Positions 22,667 to 32,413 of a DNA stretch of 64,000 bases are shown piece by piece. This stretch comes from Shinisaurus crocodilurus (lineage: Eukaryota; Chordata; Lepidosauria; Squamata; Shinisauridae). The notes beneath the pieces were generated by a model. That model made no database searches and was not told the DNA's origin. It was given only the letters and a program-made list of their open reading frames with translations. Location of the stretch: positions 37,868,575-37,932,574 of the forward strand of contig CM037876.1 of the NCBI GenBank assembly GCA_021292165.1. Reading direction: 5' to 3'. Within the stretch, counting starts at the first letter, position 1; each line of letters begins with the position of its first letter. Made by a program: the position numbers and the translations under genes.

Positions 22667-22800
22667 GTCCATCCTGGACTCCGCCCGCGCTCAGTTTTGA
22701 AAAACAGCACGGGCGGGGTCCAGGATGGACGCGACGGAGCAGGGTCCCGTCGCGTCACTTCCGCCATGCCGGAAGTGATGTGACGGGACCAGCGGGCGGC
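22667..22800. repeat. CpG-rich palindromic module, copy 2, with an ETS-like inverted repeat
   Basis: Repeats the 21866 module and adds an inverted repeat: 22743-22763 (starting ggtcccgtcgcgtcacttcc) pairs with 22770-22790 around a six-base loop with two mismatches. Each arm holds cacttccg/cggaagtg, which resembles an ETS-factor core. The same motif pair is found in the GC-rich elements at 39153 and 62256. Confidence 0.8.
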
Positions 22801-23623
22801 GAGGCGGATAAAGTAAAGCCTGCGAGGCGGATAAAGTAAAGCTACTGGCTAAGCCTTCCCCCCCACACAGGAGATGCAGGGCGGCAGGCAGGCAGGTGGC
22901 CCGGCGGCCCGGCGGCCCGACAGGCGGCCCATGCCCCCCCCCCCCCGCCGGCTCAGCCACCCCTCTTCCCTCACAACTCTTGATCGGCCGCCGGGCCGGA
23001 TGAAAAGACCCGGAGGGCCGGATGCGGCCCGCGGGCCGTAGTTTGAAGACCCCTGGTCTAGGACAATTCAAACTGTGGAACTGGTTAAGAAGAGACCAGG
23101 CAGGCAGAGGAGGCAGGGAACCCCAAACAGGCAGGCAGAGGCAGCCAAACCCAACATGTCTGAAAGGTTGCATTTTAGGAAAATGATTTTAAGAAATAAA
23201 CTTGCTGTACTTCCTAAAACCTATCCATGTTGCATTTGAGGAACATGATTTTTTCTAAATGTTTGCCCCCATTCTGGAACGGTGAGGTCTCATCACAATT
23301 TCACCCTTACCCTTCGCCGGCGATCGCACTCCTCTCCACTCCTTCTGGCACAGCCCAGGGATGTTGAAGAGTCCTTGGTCTCGAGTCCCGAGTCGAGTCT
23401 CAAGTCCCATTAAAAATATTGGGACTCGAGTCCGAGGCGATAAGAGGGGGGACTCAGTCTGACTCACGAGTCGAGTCCCCGAGTCCGAGTCCCCACCCCT
23501 GTGGAGAGGAGTTTAAAAAACAGCTGAGATCACATGGTACATGATGAGATCATGACCACTAGCCACTGCACACCATTCTAAAGGTGAGAAACAGGAAGAT
23601 CAAATAAATAAATGTGCCACCAG

Positions 23624-23937
23624 ATCCTATGTATGCTTATTTGGGAGTAAATCATATTGCAACTTAGGAAGTTGCCTTATATGGAGTAATACTATTTCTT
23701 CACTTACCCTAGTGTTTACTCTGACAGGTAGCAATTCTTCAAGGTCTCGGATAGAAGGCCTTTTATATAACCTACTTTCAGGTCCTTGTAACTGGAGATG
23801 CCAGGGATTGCTCCTGGCCCCTTCTGAATGCAAAGCCTGTGATATTTTGCTGAGCTATAGCCCTTCCCTTATGTTCCTTCCCAACTGAGCTCAATAAGAC
23901 TTACTCCCAAGTATGTGCAGAAAAGATTACATATGTT
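23624..23937. mobile_element. gggacttact palindromic MITE split by a SINE
   Basis: The left part (gatcctatgtatgcttattt, then gggagtaaatcat) and the right part (gagctcaataagacttactc, then ccaagtatgtgc) are the two halves of the short palindromic MITE seen whole at 54085-54185. A family 2 SINE sits between them at about 23660-23870. Confidence 0.6.
23660..23868 (-). mobile_element. tRNA-headed SINE (family 2), near full length
   Basis: Minus strand: the head at about 23868-23790 includes the complement of actggagatgccagggattg. The body includes the complement of agtgtttactctgacaggta, and the 3' tail the complement of cttaggaagttgccttatat. It sits at the centre of the MITE described at 23624-23937. 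Confidence 0.75.
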
Positions 23938-23954
23938 TCCAGTGTTTTCCTACC

Positions 23955-25200
23955 TTAAGAACAGAAGAAGAGCTATGCTAGATCAGACCAAAGGCCTACT
24001 TGAGGGATCCCCTACTTTTTTGAGCCAGTGGGCACATCTGAAATGTTGAGAGTGTTGTGGGTACTCTCAGAAAAATGACTGCCATGGAGAGCTTGCCCAT
24101 TCACAAAATGGCTGCCATGGTGGACATCACCTGTCAGAAAACATACATTTTCCAGAAGGGAAACTGGTGAGGCTTAACAGAAAAGTAAGCTTGCCTAAGA
24201 ACCCAAGTACAAGGCAGAGGTGGGTTCTGAATTCCAAAACACAAAACCACTGTTTTGAACTCACAATATTCTACTCCAACACTCATTTCACAGAAGGCCA
24301 GCTGGTGATGTACAGAGAAACACACTCATGTACAAAGAGCCCAGACAAAACACCTCCCTTCTCTCCCCTCTTCACCCTCTAACTCCCTAGGGTGTTCTCT
24401 ACCATCCCCCAGCTTTCCTTTTTCTTATTTCTGGGCAGCTGGGCATTCTTCAGGACAAAGCACTGGGCTGCAACCACACAACATCTTTAGGTCCTAGGGC
24501 CCAGAGGCATTCTTGGAAATAAAGATGGTGCTGGAGGCCAGCATTGCATTTTGCAACATGCCAGGCTCCCAGTAAAAAAATATTAACAAGCAGAACAAAA
24601 GACCAAACAAAAAACAGGAGGGGCAAGGAGCCATGCAAACCCCAATGGAGGTGTCCACAGGCACACTGGTGCCCACAAGCACCATGTTGGGGACCCCACA
24701 CCTTTCTAGTCCAGCATTCTGTTCTGACAGTGGCCAACCAGGTGCCTATAGGAAGCCCACAATGAGACATGATTGAATGCAATAGCACCCTCCCACCTGT
24801 ATTCCCCAGCAAGTGACATACAGAGACATACCTCCTCTGATGCTGTAGCTAATATATATCCATCATGACTAGTGGCCATTGATTGCTTTATCATCCATGA
24901 ATTTATCTAATCCTCCTTTAAAGCCATCCAAGTTGGTGGTTGTCACTATATCCTGTGGCAGCAAACTCCATGGTTCAACTATGCACTCTTTGAAGAAGTG
25001 CTTCCTTTTATCTGTCCTGAATCTGCCACCAATCAACTTCATGGGATGACCCCAGGTTCTAGCATTATGAGAGAGGGAGAAAAATGCCTCCCTATCCACT
25101 TTCTCCACACCATGCATAATTGTATACACCTCTATAATGCCATCTCCATAACTGCTTTTATTTCTAAGCTAAAAGCCCAAACCCCAAGCATTGTAAACAA
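23955..25200 (-). mobile_element. CR1/jockey-like LINE 3' coding end, split by a hAT element
   Basis: The minus strand from about 25200 down to 24704 encodes the end of a reverse transcriptase protein: residues in the frame at 25129-24869 include REAFFSLSHNARTWGHPMKL, then RFRTDKRK, then WSLLPQDIV and LDGFKGGLDKFM. These match the usual LINE C-terminal pattern R-T-x-x-R-K-x-F-F, W-N-x-L-P, F-K-x-x-L-D. The sequence then continues at 24001-23955 (complement of tagatcagaccaaaggccta) after removal of a hAT insertion. Decayed: the frame is short, and the W-N is W-S. Confidence 0.65.
24002..24700. mobile_element. 0.7 kb hAT-type element nested in a LINE tail
   Basis: The left end gggatccccta, then cttttttgagccagtgggca, and the right end accatgttggggacccc are inverted versions of the same hAT terminus. 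The interior has repeated tggctgccatgg words. The LINE text aaaggcctact / ctagtccagcattctg joins across it. The exact target duplication is unclear. A related fragment lies at 7860-8128. Confidence 0.65.
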
Positions 25201-25327
25201 TGCAACCCCTGCACATAACAGAAATTCTTGCATAGTCCCACTGGACTACACACATTCACATTAGGGAAAGGGGAGTAGAGAGACATATCCATGGAAGGTG
25301 GCGAGAGCTGTGTGGGACTGGCCTCCT

Positions 25328-25598
25328 GAGAGCCAGTGTGCTGTAGTGGTTAGAGAGCTGGACTGGGACTTGGGAGATCTGAGTTCTAGTCCCCATGCAG
25401 CCATGAAGCTCACTGGGCGACTTTGGGCCCATCATAATTTCTTGGTCTCACTGACTCTGGCCTAATCTACCTCACAGTTTTTTTGTGAGGGTACAATGAA
25501 GAGAAGGAGGGGGCCGGGTAAGCCACCTTGGGTTCCTTGCAAGAGTGGGGGGGAAGGTGGGATATAAATGTAATAAAAATAAAATACATACATAAATA
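25328..25598 (+). mobile_element. CORE-SINE / MIR-like SINE (family 1)
   Basis: Starts gagagccagtgtgctgtagtgg (A-box region), then gatctgagttctagtcccc (B-box region), then cactgggcgactttgggccc, cctcacagtttttttgtgag and a tail gggatataaatgtaataaaa. Full length, with moderate divergence from the copies at 51385 and 63256. Confidence 0.87.
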
Positions 25599-26290
25599 TT
25601 GAAGGCTTCTTCCTGAATGTTCAGCTTTCATGATAAAGAGACTATTTTTTTATGTGTGGAGGTTTAAGGAAAAGCATGGAGGCAGGATTGCCCACTAAGA
25701 GGTAATATAGTTCAATACCTTTAAGCATAACCTTTCCTCATAATGGAGTTGGCTCCAGTGCCTTGATCATTTGTGTTGGTCTTTGCTATACATTCAGTAA
25801 GAAGTTCCATAACATTTCATGTGTGGCGTCATTAAGAAGACTGTAAAAGATGCACAGAAAACATATCCAGGAAATCTTCAGAATCCACATTAGTATATAT
25901 GGTTTACTAAGGGAAAACCCTTGTCTGTACCAGAAATGAATATCAAACATGCCACATTGGTTTTGGTATTATATGTCAAATGTAAACAACAGAAGAAGAA
26001 GAGGAAGAGGAAGAGGAAGAAGAAAACCCCAAAGTGCACATTTTGCTTCTAAAGTATCTTGACAAAATGAATCACATATTTTAATGCACATTAAAAAGTC
26101 CAGAAAAAAGTCTTCCTCAAATTCTAGCATGAACATCCTTTTGAGGACACAATCCAGCTGAAAGTTATATATTTGAAGGCTCATTTCTTACATTGGGAGA
26201 GAGTTAGGCACATGCTTAACTTGCCTATTGAAACTGATGGATCAAAAATTGCTTAACTTTGGCTGAATCATGTTCCATTTTTAGATAGAC

Positions 26291-26321
<31 letters not shown>

Positions 26322-26540
26322 CAGATAAGACAGACAAATATTTTATTCTTGGAACAAAAGAGGACTGACTTTTTCTGTGCTTCATTCCAGCCTAATAGAT
26401 GAGCTCAACATGTACGCAAGTGTGGCAAACTCAAGGGATTTGCTCAGCATCAATGAAAGCATTTTATTGTGCACTCCAATGTTGTCATCCGCAGTTAGCT
26501 AACAAATATGATAGGTTTTTAACCTAATCCACCATGTCCT
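25599..26540. other. No gene recognised; short purine and GATT repeats
   Basis: A (GAAGAG)n-like purine run lies at 25991-26022 and a (GATT)n run at 26288-26321. No coding frame is supported. Confidence 0.4.
26288..26321. repeat. (GATT)n microsatellite
   Basis: About eight tandem GATT units. Confidence 0.95.
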
Positions 26541-27060
26541 TGCCAAAGCTCCTTGAATGTTACGTCATCTCACTTCGGGCCAAGAGTTTGTTTCCCCCAG
26601 ATGGTCATCATGGAGCTGCTGACAGGTCTCCTGACTGAGACACTAGAGAACAGGAACTCTCCCGTTTATCTAGTACTACTGACAAAGGGGGAGAGAGCTG
26701 CTGATATGTGTATGCAAAAGCACTCGATCAGGCATTACATAGTGTCTGTGTTCTCGGAATGCTGGTGGTGTGATAAATCAGAGCACATGCTTTTTGACAT
26801 CTTCCTGCTTTTGCTGCAGTGTAGAGTTTCCCTTGGTTGAAATCAGGGTGACAGAAAAAGAGTTGGAAAAAGCCAAGTGTGACATCACCAGCCAACTGGT
26901 AGCAGTCACGGAACAATAAATAATACTTTGTAGGCTTGTAAAAGTGAATCCCAGATAAGATGTGCTCCATAATTCCTCTGATCTGCACATTTGACCAGTT
27001 ATGCAATCTATGATATTAAATATCAAATATTCTGCTCTAGCAAATATTAAGGAAGATGGC
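26541..27060. promoter_or_regulatory. Candidate conserved non-coding element
   Basis: Repeat-free block with balanced composition (cttgaatgttacgtcatctc, catggagctgctgacaggtc, cataattcctctgatctgca). The plus frame at 26553-26840 and the overlapping minus frames lack motifs. Its difference from the surrounding repeat-rich sequence is the only evidence. Confidence 0.25.
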
Positions 27061-27369
27061 TGTTCAGTGCTTGGAAGATGGCTCTTGGGCGTGCTGGGCA
27101 CCATATCAAAGGCTTGCTTTGACATCAAATGATATTTAAATGAAATGTCCTAGAGTTAGCATTTATTGATATTTATTGGTATAGCACCATGAATGTTCAT
27201 GGTGCTGTACAGAATAGTAACACTAGCAAGAGGGGGGGGGAGATGGAGAGAGACTGGTCTGTGCTCTCCCCCACCCCACCCCATGGAGCCTTTTATACAA
27301 TTAAGTGATTAATTTTATTTATAAAAAAAGTGTCTATGTGGGCTGCTACACTGCAGTATATAATCAGGT
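27061..27369. other. No gene recognised; small palindrome
   Basis: Contains caccatgaatgttcatggtg (27187-27206), with 9-bp arms around a two-base centre, and a poly-G tract at 27232-27241. Confidence 0.4.
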
Positions 27370-27428
27370 GTGGACTGGATGACATGGGGGGGGGCATGAA
27401 TACACTTCTCTGATGTCATCCAGTCCAC
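27370..27428. repeat. Perfect hairpin, 16-bp arms
   Basis: 27370-27385 (gtggactggatgacat) is the exact reverse complement of 27413-27428, with a 27-base loop containing a G run. Confidence 0.88.
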
Positions 27429-27429
27429 A

Positions 27430-27720
27430 GCCAAGTGGGGGAAAGCTCACACACAGCAACACCACCCCAACTGAGTCAGCAATTAACATATGCCCTTTTA
27501 ATCCAATTTCCTTAATGTTCACCTCTGCATACACAATTGTCCCTAATGTATGTATTTTTGTGTATATTTTTTTGATTGGAGAACTTAATGAAGTGCAAAA
27601 ACTGAAGGATAATTGCGTTCTAGTTCATGTATTAGTTGAGGAAGTGTGATTTAGGTCAGTTCATATTAAAATGCAAACCAAACAATATTCTCACCCATTT
27701 TAAGTTCTGGGAGGCAATTC
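27430..27720. mobile_element. Family X AT-rich element
   Basis: Phrases aaggataattgcgttctagt, then catgtattagttgaggaagt, match aaggataattacgttccaat, then gcacattagtctgggagatg, near 45298-45340. Followed by the shared ttaggtc(a/g)gttcat. Ends approximate. Confidence 0.55.
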
Positions 27721-28250
27721 GAGGCATTGTTTGTTTCTATTAAGTACCTGCTTGTTCTTTAAGATTATACCAGACCTAGATATGTTTCCTAACTACTCTT
27801 GTCTAAGTACTTTTAAAAATCAATTAATTGAATAATGTAGTTGTGGGAGGGAGAAATGTTAGGGAAATAATATTAGTCTGATCCTAAAATGAGTTGCTAC
27901 TGAGTTCATGGTTCTTGCTTCTATGGTAAATATACTCAAGAATGCATGTATAATCCTAGCGACGTCTGCATTTCTCTCCACGATTTTGTATCAACAACAG
28001 TGTGGCTTTTGCTATTATTCTCTTGGATTCATGCATTTTGTTATTTATTTGCGTCTTTACATATATGCATGGCTCCTCCCAGTCCTGGCCCTGCCATCTA
28101 TGCGTTGGCATGGATGTCTAAAGCAGAAAAGCCTTCTCTGGGTCCTGGAACCATGATTATGCGGGGCTCCAAAACCCGGGAGGTAATGTACATAGAAGCC
28201 TACAGACATTGGCCTCCTTACCCCAGTCATCCACACTAATTCATGGATGA
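27721..28250. other. No gene recognised
   Basis: Small overlapping plus frames at 27908-28239 lack motifs. Confidence 0.3.
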
Positions 28251-28274
28251 TGGGGGTCATTGGAATGCACATAA

Positions 28275-28703
28275 TTGCCAGAGGCACAGCCCCACAGCTG
28301 CCGCCGGCGTGATCACATCATTCCGGTGCTCAAAGAGTTGCACTGGCTACCAGTTGTTTGCCGAGCCGAATTCAAGGTGTTGGCATTGACCTTTAAAACG
28401 CTGTATGGCTCCGGTCCAGTTTATTTCGAGGAGCACCTCCAGCAACATCAAGTAGGTCGCTCAACAAGATCTGCCACGGACGGCCTTCTCCCTGTCCCAT
28501 CAGCCAGAGAAACCAGGCTGGTGGGGACTAGGAGGAGGGCCTTTTCTGTGGCAGCCCCCAATTTATGGAACTCTCTCCCCAGTGACCTCTGCCATGCCCC
28601 TTCCTTGATTAGCTTCCACCGTGCATTAAAAACGTGGCTTTTCAGGCGGGAATATGGGGTGGGTTAGGATTTTAAAGTTTTGTACTGTTTTTAATTGTAT
28701 TTT

Positions 28704-28739
<36 letters not shown>

Positions 28740-28835
28740 CTGTATTTTATTGCACTGTACATCGCTCAGAGTGGCCGGATGTCTGGCCAGATGGGCGATT
28801 CATAAATATAATAAATAAATAAATAAATAAATAAA
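28275..28835 (+). mobile_element. L2/CR1-like LINE 3' end with an open ORF2 tail
   Basis: An open frame at 28275-28667 (130 codons) carries the conserved end of a non-LTR retrotransposon ORF2: I-I-P-V-L-K-E-L-H-W-L-P-V, then FKVLALTFKTLYGSGP, then RAFSVAAPNLWNSLPSDL and a final F-x-x-A-L-K-T-W-L-F. This region lies downstream of the reverse transcriptase catalytic core, which is missing, so the copy is 5'-truncated as usual for LINEs. A 3' UTR follows, with a (GT)n run, catcgctcagagtggccgga and a (AATA)n tail. Not a host gene. Confidence 0.88.
28709..28736. repeat. (GT)n microsatellite
   Basis: About 14 GT units within the 3' UTR of the LINE fragment. Confidence 0.95.
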
Positions 28836-30150
28836 ATATGTGAGCAATAAAGGGGCCTATTCTTGATCTGCCATTATGGATAACACGATCTGAGCAAAAG
28901 ATGTTAATGTGTCATGAATGATGTGCAGCAATAGAGCGTCTTTCCAAAATCCATTCTATATAAAGCAACTGATACCCAGGTCTGTAGTTTTCAAAATTGC
29001 CTCAGTTATGGTTCCAAGCAGAGGAATCCAAAGTGGGTGAGAGAGAATGATCATATTAATGCATTAAAGAGCATGGGCCATCAAGATATAAGAACCAGCT
29101 TCCTTGAGCAGAGCAAAATATTTGGATCAGAAGAGACCATCAAATACTGGATACACTCAGTGGGCCTTGCCTTCATATGAAAGGGCAGCTGAAACAATCT
29201 GCTCCATTTTATGGAAATTAGATGCAGCTGTTGCACTCCTGGCAAGTTGTTCCTCCAGAAAAATTGGATATCCTTACTCTATAAATACTGCTGCCAATAT
29301 ATATTTAGTTATATCTTTGTTTATTTAAAACAAACATAAACGGAGGGTCCTTCTCCAGCCGTTGGTGAGCCTTTGGAAAGATGAACTATTGAGTATGTCC
29401 CATTCATCCTCTTTCTCTCTATTTGGCCTACTGCCGGATTTTCCACTTTGGAACAGCCCTTGTTTGAAATGTGCATGCTAACGTACTGTGAAATGGTTGT
29501 GCTGCGGATGAGAGGGAATTGTCGCAGGGAGGAGTAGAAACAAGCGAGGCCATTGTATTTCCCTGAAGAATGTATCTTCAAGGATCAAAAACTTTTTGGC
29601 TTGAGAGAAGAGTTAAGGTGCTTTAGAATTCACTTGTGTGCCCCAAAGCATAGGAATTGTAAATAAAACAAGGGCCCATCTTAACTTCTGTGATATGTAG
29701 GCAGTAAGCACATGCTGCAGTCTTGGGTTGTATGCAGCGTTAGTCTCACTTAAGTCCCATTCATTTCTCTCTCCCCCTCCCCATTTTTATTGTTGTTATT
29801 CCAGTGCAATTATCCTGATTTCCCACCACCATCATACAATAAGAGTAATACAATACATACTACAATCCATATTATATACATCAATCAGTAAGATATCCCT
29901 TCTCTGAATCACTTGAATAAAGTATTTAGATTTTCACATTCACTTATATGTACATTATGTGTTTCTTATGCAAAATCCAAAGGTACTGATAAACAATTTT
30001 CTCTTCCTTATACATCCATAATTTTATAAATAACTAAATCAAATTACTGAAAAACAAAATTGAATATTTGGATATATTTCTTTACATCTACAAAATGTAA
30101 TAAAGTATGTCCAATTTTTATTTTTTTTTAACTAATTATTTATCCCCTCT
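28836..30150. other. No gene recognised; one weak conserved-like block
   Basis: Positions 29320-29600 are repeat-free with balanced composition and could be a conserved non-coding element (weak). 29760-30130 is very AT-rich. The minus frame 29321-29581 has no motif. Confidence 0.3.
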
Positions 30151-31399
30151 TTGTCTTTTTCTGCAGTTGTATCAGCGGTATAAGAGGTAACCCCCACCCT
30201 GTCTGGAAGTGGCCACTGAAGATGCGTTTGATTCCCCAAGGGAATCAGCTTGCTGCTTCCCGCTGCCCTCCTACTTGCTGACAGCTCAAGTTGCAGCAAA
30301 GAGAGGGAATTGCGGCATCAGTGACATCCAGTTCTCTCACCAGGCCCATTCTTGACCCAGATGCTTCCTGCTCCTATTTATGTATGTATGCTATGTATTT
30401 GATTTATACCCTGGTTTTCTACCCGCCAAGAAAAAATGGCACTCAAGGTGGCTGCTGTATTGCTGACAGCCATTCTAAAGAAGAAAAGCAGTTTCCCAAG
30501 TGGGTGGCTGCGGGTGGAGGAATGTCGGCGGGCACAGTGCAAATTGGTGTTGTTGAGAAATGTTTTCTGAGATAGATCACAAGCACGGGGTCGACTCTAC
30601 CGTTACACAGGCTCATGCGCCCGAATCAGGCTGTGGAGTGGGAAGAGCGGTGAACTGTGCTGCTCTCCCCTCAACTCCGCCATGGCCTCCCCACTTGCTC
30701 CAGTGGATGAGACACCCCCAACAGCTGCTCTCCCTCTGTGACAGACAGTTGCCGCAGCAAGAGAGTGACTGGCGGGACTCCCTGGAGCAGCCTGCTGCCG
30801 TGCACCACCAATTCCCCTTACTCTGGTGGCCTGTAGCTGCGGCGGGGTCTCATGAGAGCTTGGGCAAATTCGGACAAGACTGACTGAACTCTCGCGAGGA
30901 CAGATCCCCATGAGAGTATCGCCAGGCCTCACAAGAGTTCAGCTGAGCTCTTGTGGGAGTCCCACAGCTGGAAAGCTGGGAGCAGCTGGCTGGCCGGTGA
31001 TGGTGGCAGCCTCGCTTGAGGCAGCAAGATATGTGAGGCCAGGCCTGCACAAGGGAAATGAGAATTGTTCTCTGTTTTTCACTTGCTCAGTCAGTAACAA
31101 TGGCAGAAAGACGTAACATCTTTCAAAGCAGCTGCTTCTGTTCCTAAAGACAGAAAATCACAGATCACACCAACACAAAGTAGCCCAGGAGAAAGAGGTC
31201 TCTTGGTTTTGCTGTTAATATAAATGTTTTAAACAAATCTATTTACAATTTTCCAGTTATACATGGTCTTAATTTTTAAAATTTTATTATTTGGGGGGGA
31301 TATATCAAATGCATTGAAACTATATAAATGGAAATGTTGCTTAATTTCTTAAGATTATCTGAAAACAAAAAATGAATGTGCACTAAGATAGGAAAACCT
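30151..31399. other. No gene recognised; moderately GC-rich
   Basis: Overlapping frames on both strands between 30291 and 31116 have no motif. Words such as ttgtgggagtcccaca (30952-30967) are self-complementary. The GC content and the shared agctggaaagctgggagcag style words suggest an old repeat that I cannot name. Confidence 0.3.
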
Positions 31400-31403
31400 T
31401 TTA

Positions 31404-31430
31404 ACAACAACAACAACAACAACAACAACA
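31404..31430. repeat. (CAA)n microsatellite
   Basis: Nine AAC units. Confidence 0.95.
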
Positions 31431-31466
31431 CAGTAATGTAAGAGTGAGAACAGGGCATCAAAGAGA

Positions 31467-31710
31467 TGGGCAACCTACAGTCTGCGGACCATATGTGGCC
31501 CCCATGGTCATTTTTTGACCCTCTGGCTGCCATGGAATTTGCCGCGGTGGCATCTCCCTCAAAAAAAGTGGAACTTCTGTGGCAAATTCAGCAGCAATTT
31601 TGGTGGTGCTGACAATTTCAGTAGCAATGGGACTGGGTTGTTTGCCCTGGTGGGTTCCAGGGAGGGCAATGTGGCCCCCCAGACCTTGGAATTTGCACAG
31701 CACTGCTTTA
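31467..31710. mobile_element. hAT-type MITE
   Basis: The left part (gatgggcaacctacagtctg, then gaccatatgtggcccc) and the right part (aatgtggccccccagacctt, then tttgcacagcactgc) are inverted versions of one another, with ggcccc next to each end. The interior has aaattcagcagcaattttgg. The target duplication is not clear. Related to the elements at 11190 and 32198. Confidence 0.65.
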
Positions 31711-32189
31711 AGGTAAACAACAAAAGCTGTGTTTCCCATATATTTAAAAATATTTCTAACAAAGTTATTTATTCAGCAGTATTAGGTCTGAAGGGACGCT
31801 TAGCAAGAGGCCCCTTGGTACCCTCCCCCATGTTGGTAGGCAGCAGACACTCCTTCCTTTTCCCCACCCCCTAGTTATTTCTGTCTTGCTCATGGTTGGG
31901 TTGATGGTCTTACTGGTGGAAGTGATAGAGGAGGATGGCAGCAGTGCATGGATGTTGGGGTGGGTGGGTGTTACACAATATCAGGGATGGGACCAGGAGA
32001 TGCAGCCGGCAGTCCTGCTTCCTTTTCCATGTTTTTAGGTGTACATGTGAAGTATTTTTCAATAGGGCTGAAGTGAAACAACAATGTATCAAAGGACACT
32101 ACCTTCTCTTTATCAGCTGGCTCAATAGGAGATAAATAGAAATTTCATTGGGAGAAATGTTGAGCAAAATACGTAATATGTGGTCAATT
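31711..32189. other. No gene recognised
   Basis: No supported coding frame and no named repeat. Confidence 0.3.
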
Positions 32190-32197
32190 CTTTAGAG

Positions 32198-32413
32198 CAG
32201 GGGCGGGCAACTTCATGAGGTCCGGAAGCCATTTTCACCTTCTCCAAAGATCATAGTCTGTGGGGGGGGGGCAATCAAAATAAGCAAAATTTGACCCTTT
32301 GGGCACTCCATAGCAGCTACAGATGCCATTTTCCCCCAGCGTGTTTCATCTATTTATTTTTGGGTCACCCTGAATTCAGCAAGGTGGTAGGGGCCACATT
32401 TTGCCCACCCCTG
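32198..32413. mobile_element. hAT-type MITE, complete
   Basis: Opens CAGGGGCGGGCAAC and closes TTTGCCCACCCCTG. Flanked by CTTTAGAG (32190-32197) and CCTTAGAG (32414-32421), an 8-bp duplication with one mismatch. 216 bp, non-coding; interior includes aagccattttcacc and gccacat. Confidence 0.9.

Larger units (their letters stand above)
21381..23055. mobile_element. 1,675-bp GC-rich hAT-type element nested in the GAGTC element
   Basis: It opens CAGGGGTCCTCAAACTTTTT and closes GTTTGAAGACCCCTG, with a perfect 8-bp duplication GTCTAGGA at 21373-21380 and 23056-23063. The empty site survives in the related element at 55916-55924 (tgtcttgga). The termini (ggggggccagttcattgtcc; ggatgcggcccgcgggccg) are classic hAT Charlie-like ends. 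The interior is almost all C-rich minisatellite plus CpG-rich palindromes. The glycine/alanine/arginine-rich frames on the minus strand are products of this composition and I do not call them genes. Non-autonomous. Confidence 0.92.
21030..23501. mobile_element. GAGTC-rich hAT-type element, interrupted copy
   Basis: It opens CAGGGATGTTGAAG and closes GAGTCCCCACCCCTG. It is flanked by a perfect 8-bp duplication TGGAGAGG at 21022-21029 and 23502-23509. Both terminal regions are dense in gagtc/gactc words arranged in both orientations. The middle has caggcagaggaggcaggg repeats. With the nested element and its duplication removed it would be about 0.79 kb; the relative at 55570-56253 is uninterrupted. 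A second gggatgttgaagagtcc start at 23358 suggests a composite or internally duplicated right end. No transposase. Confidence 0.88.

Noticed and set aside
21426..22767. Long minus-strand frames rich in Gly, Arg and Ala (up to 206 codons)
   Set aside because: All three frames are open because the DNA is a C-rich minisatellite. The repeated peptide follows the DNA unit and there is no start context or domain.
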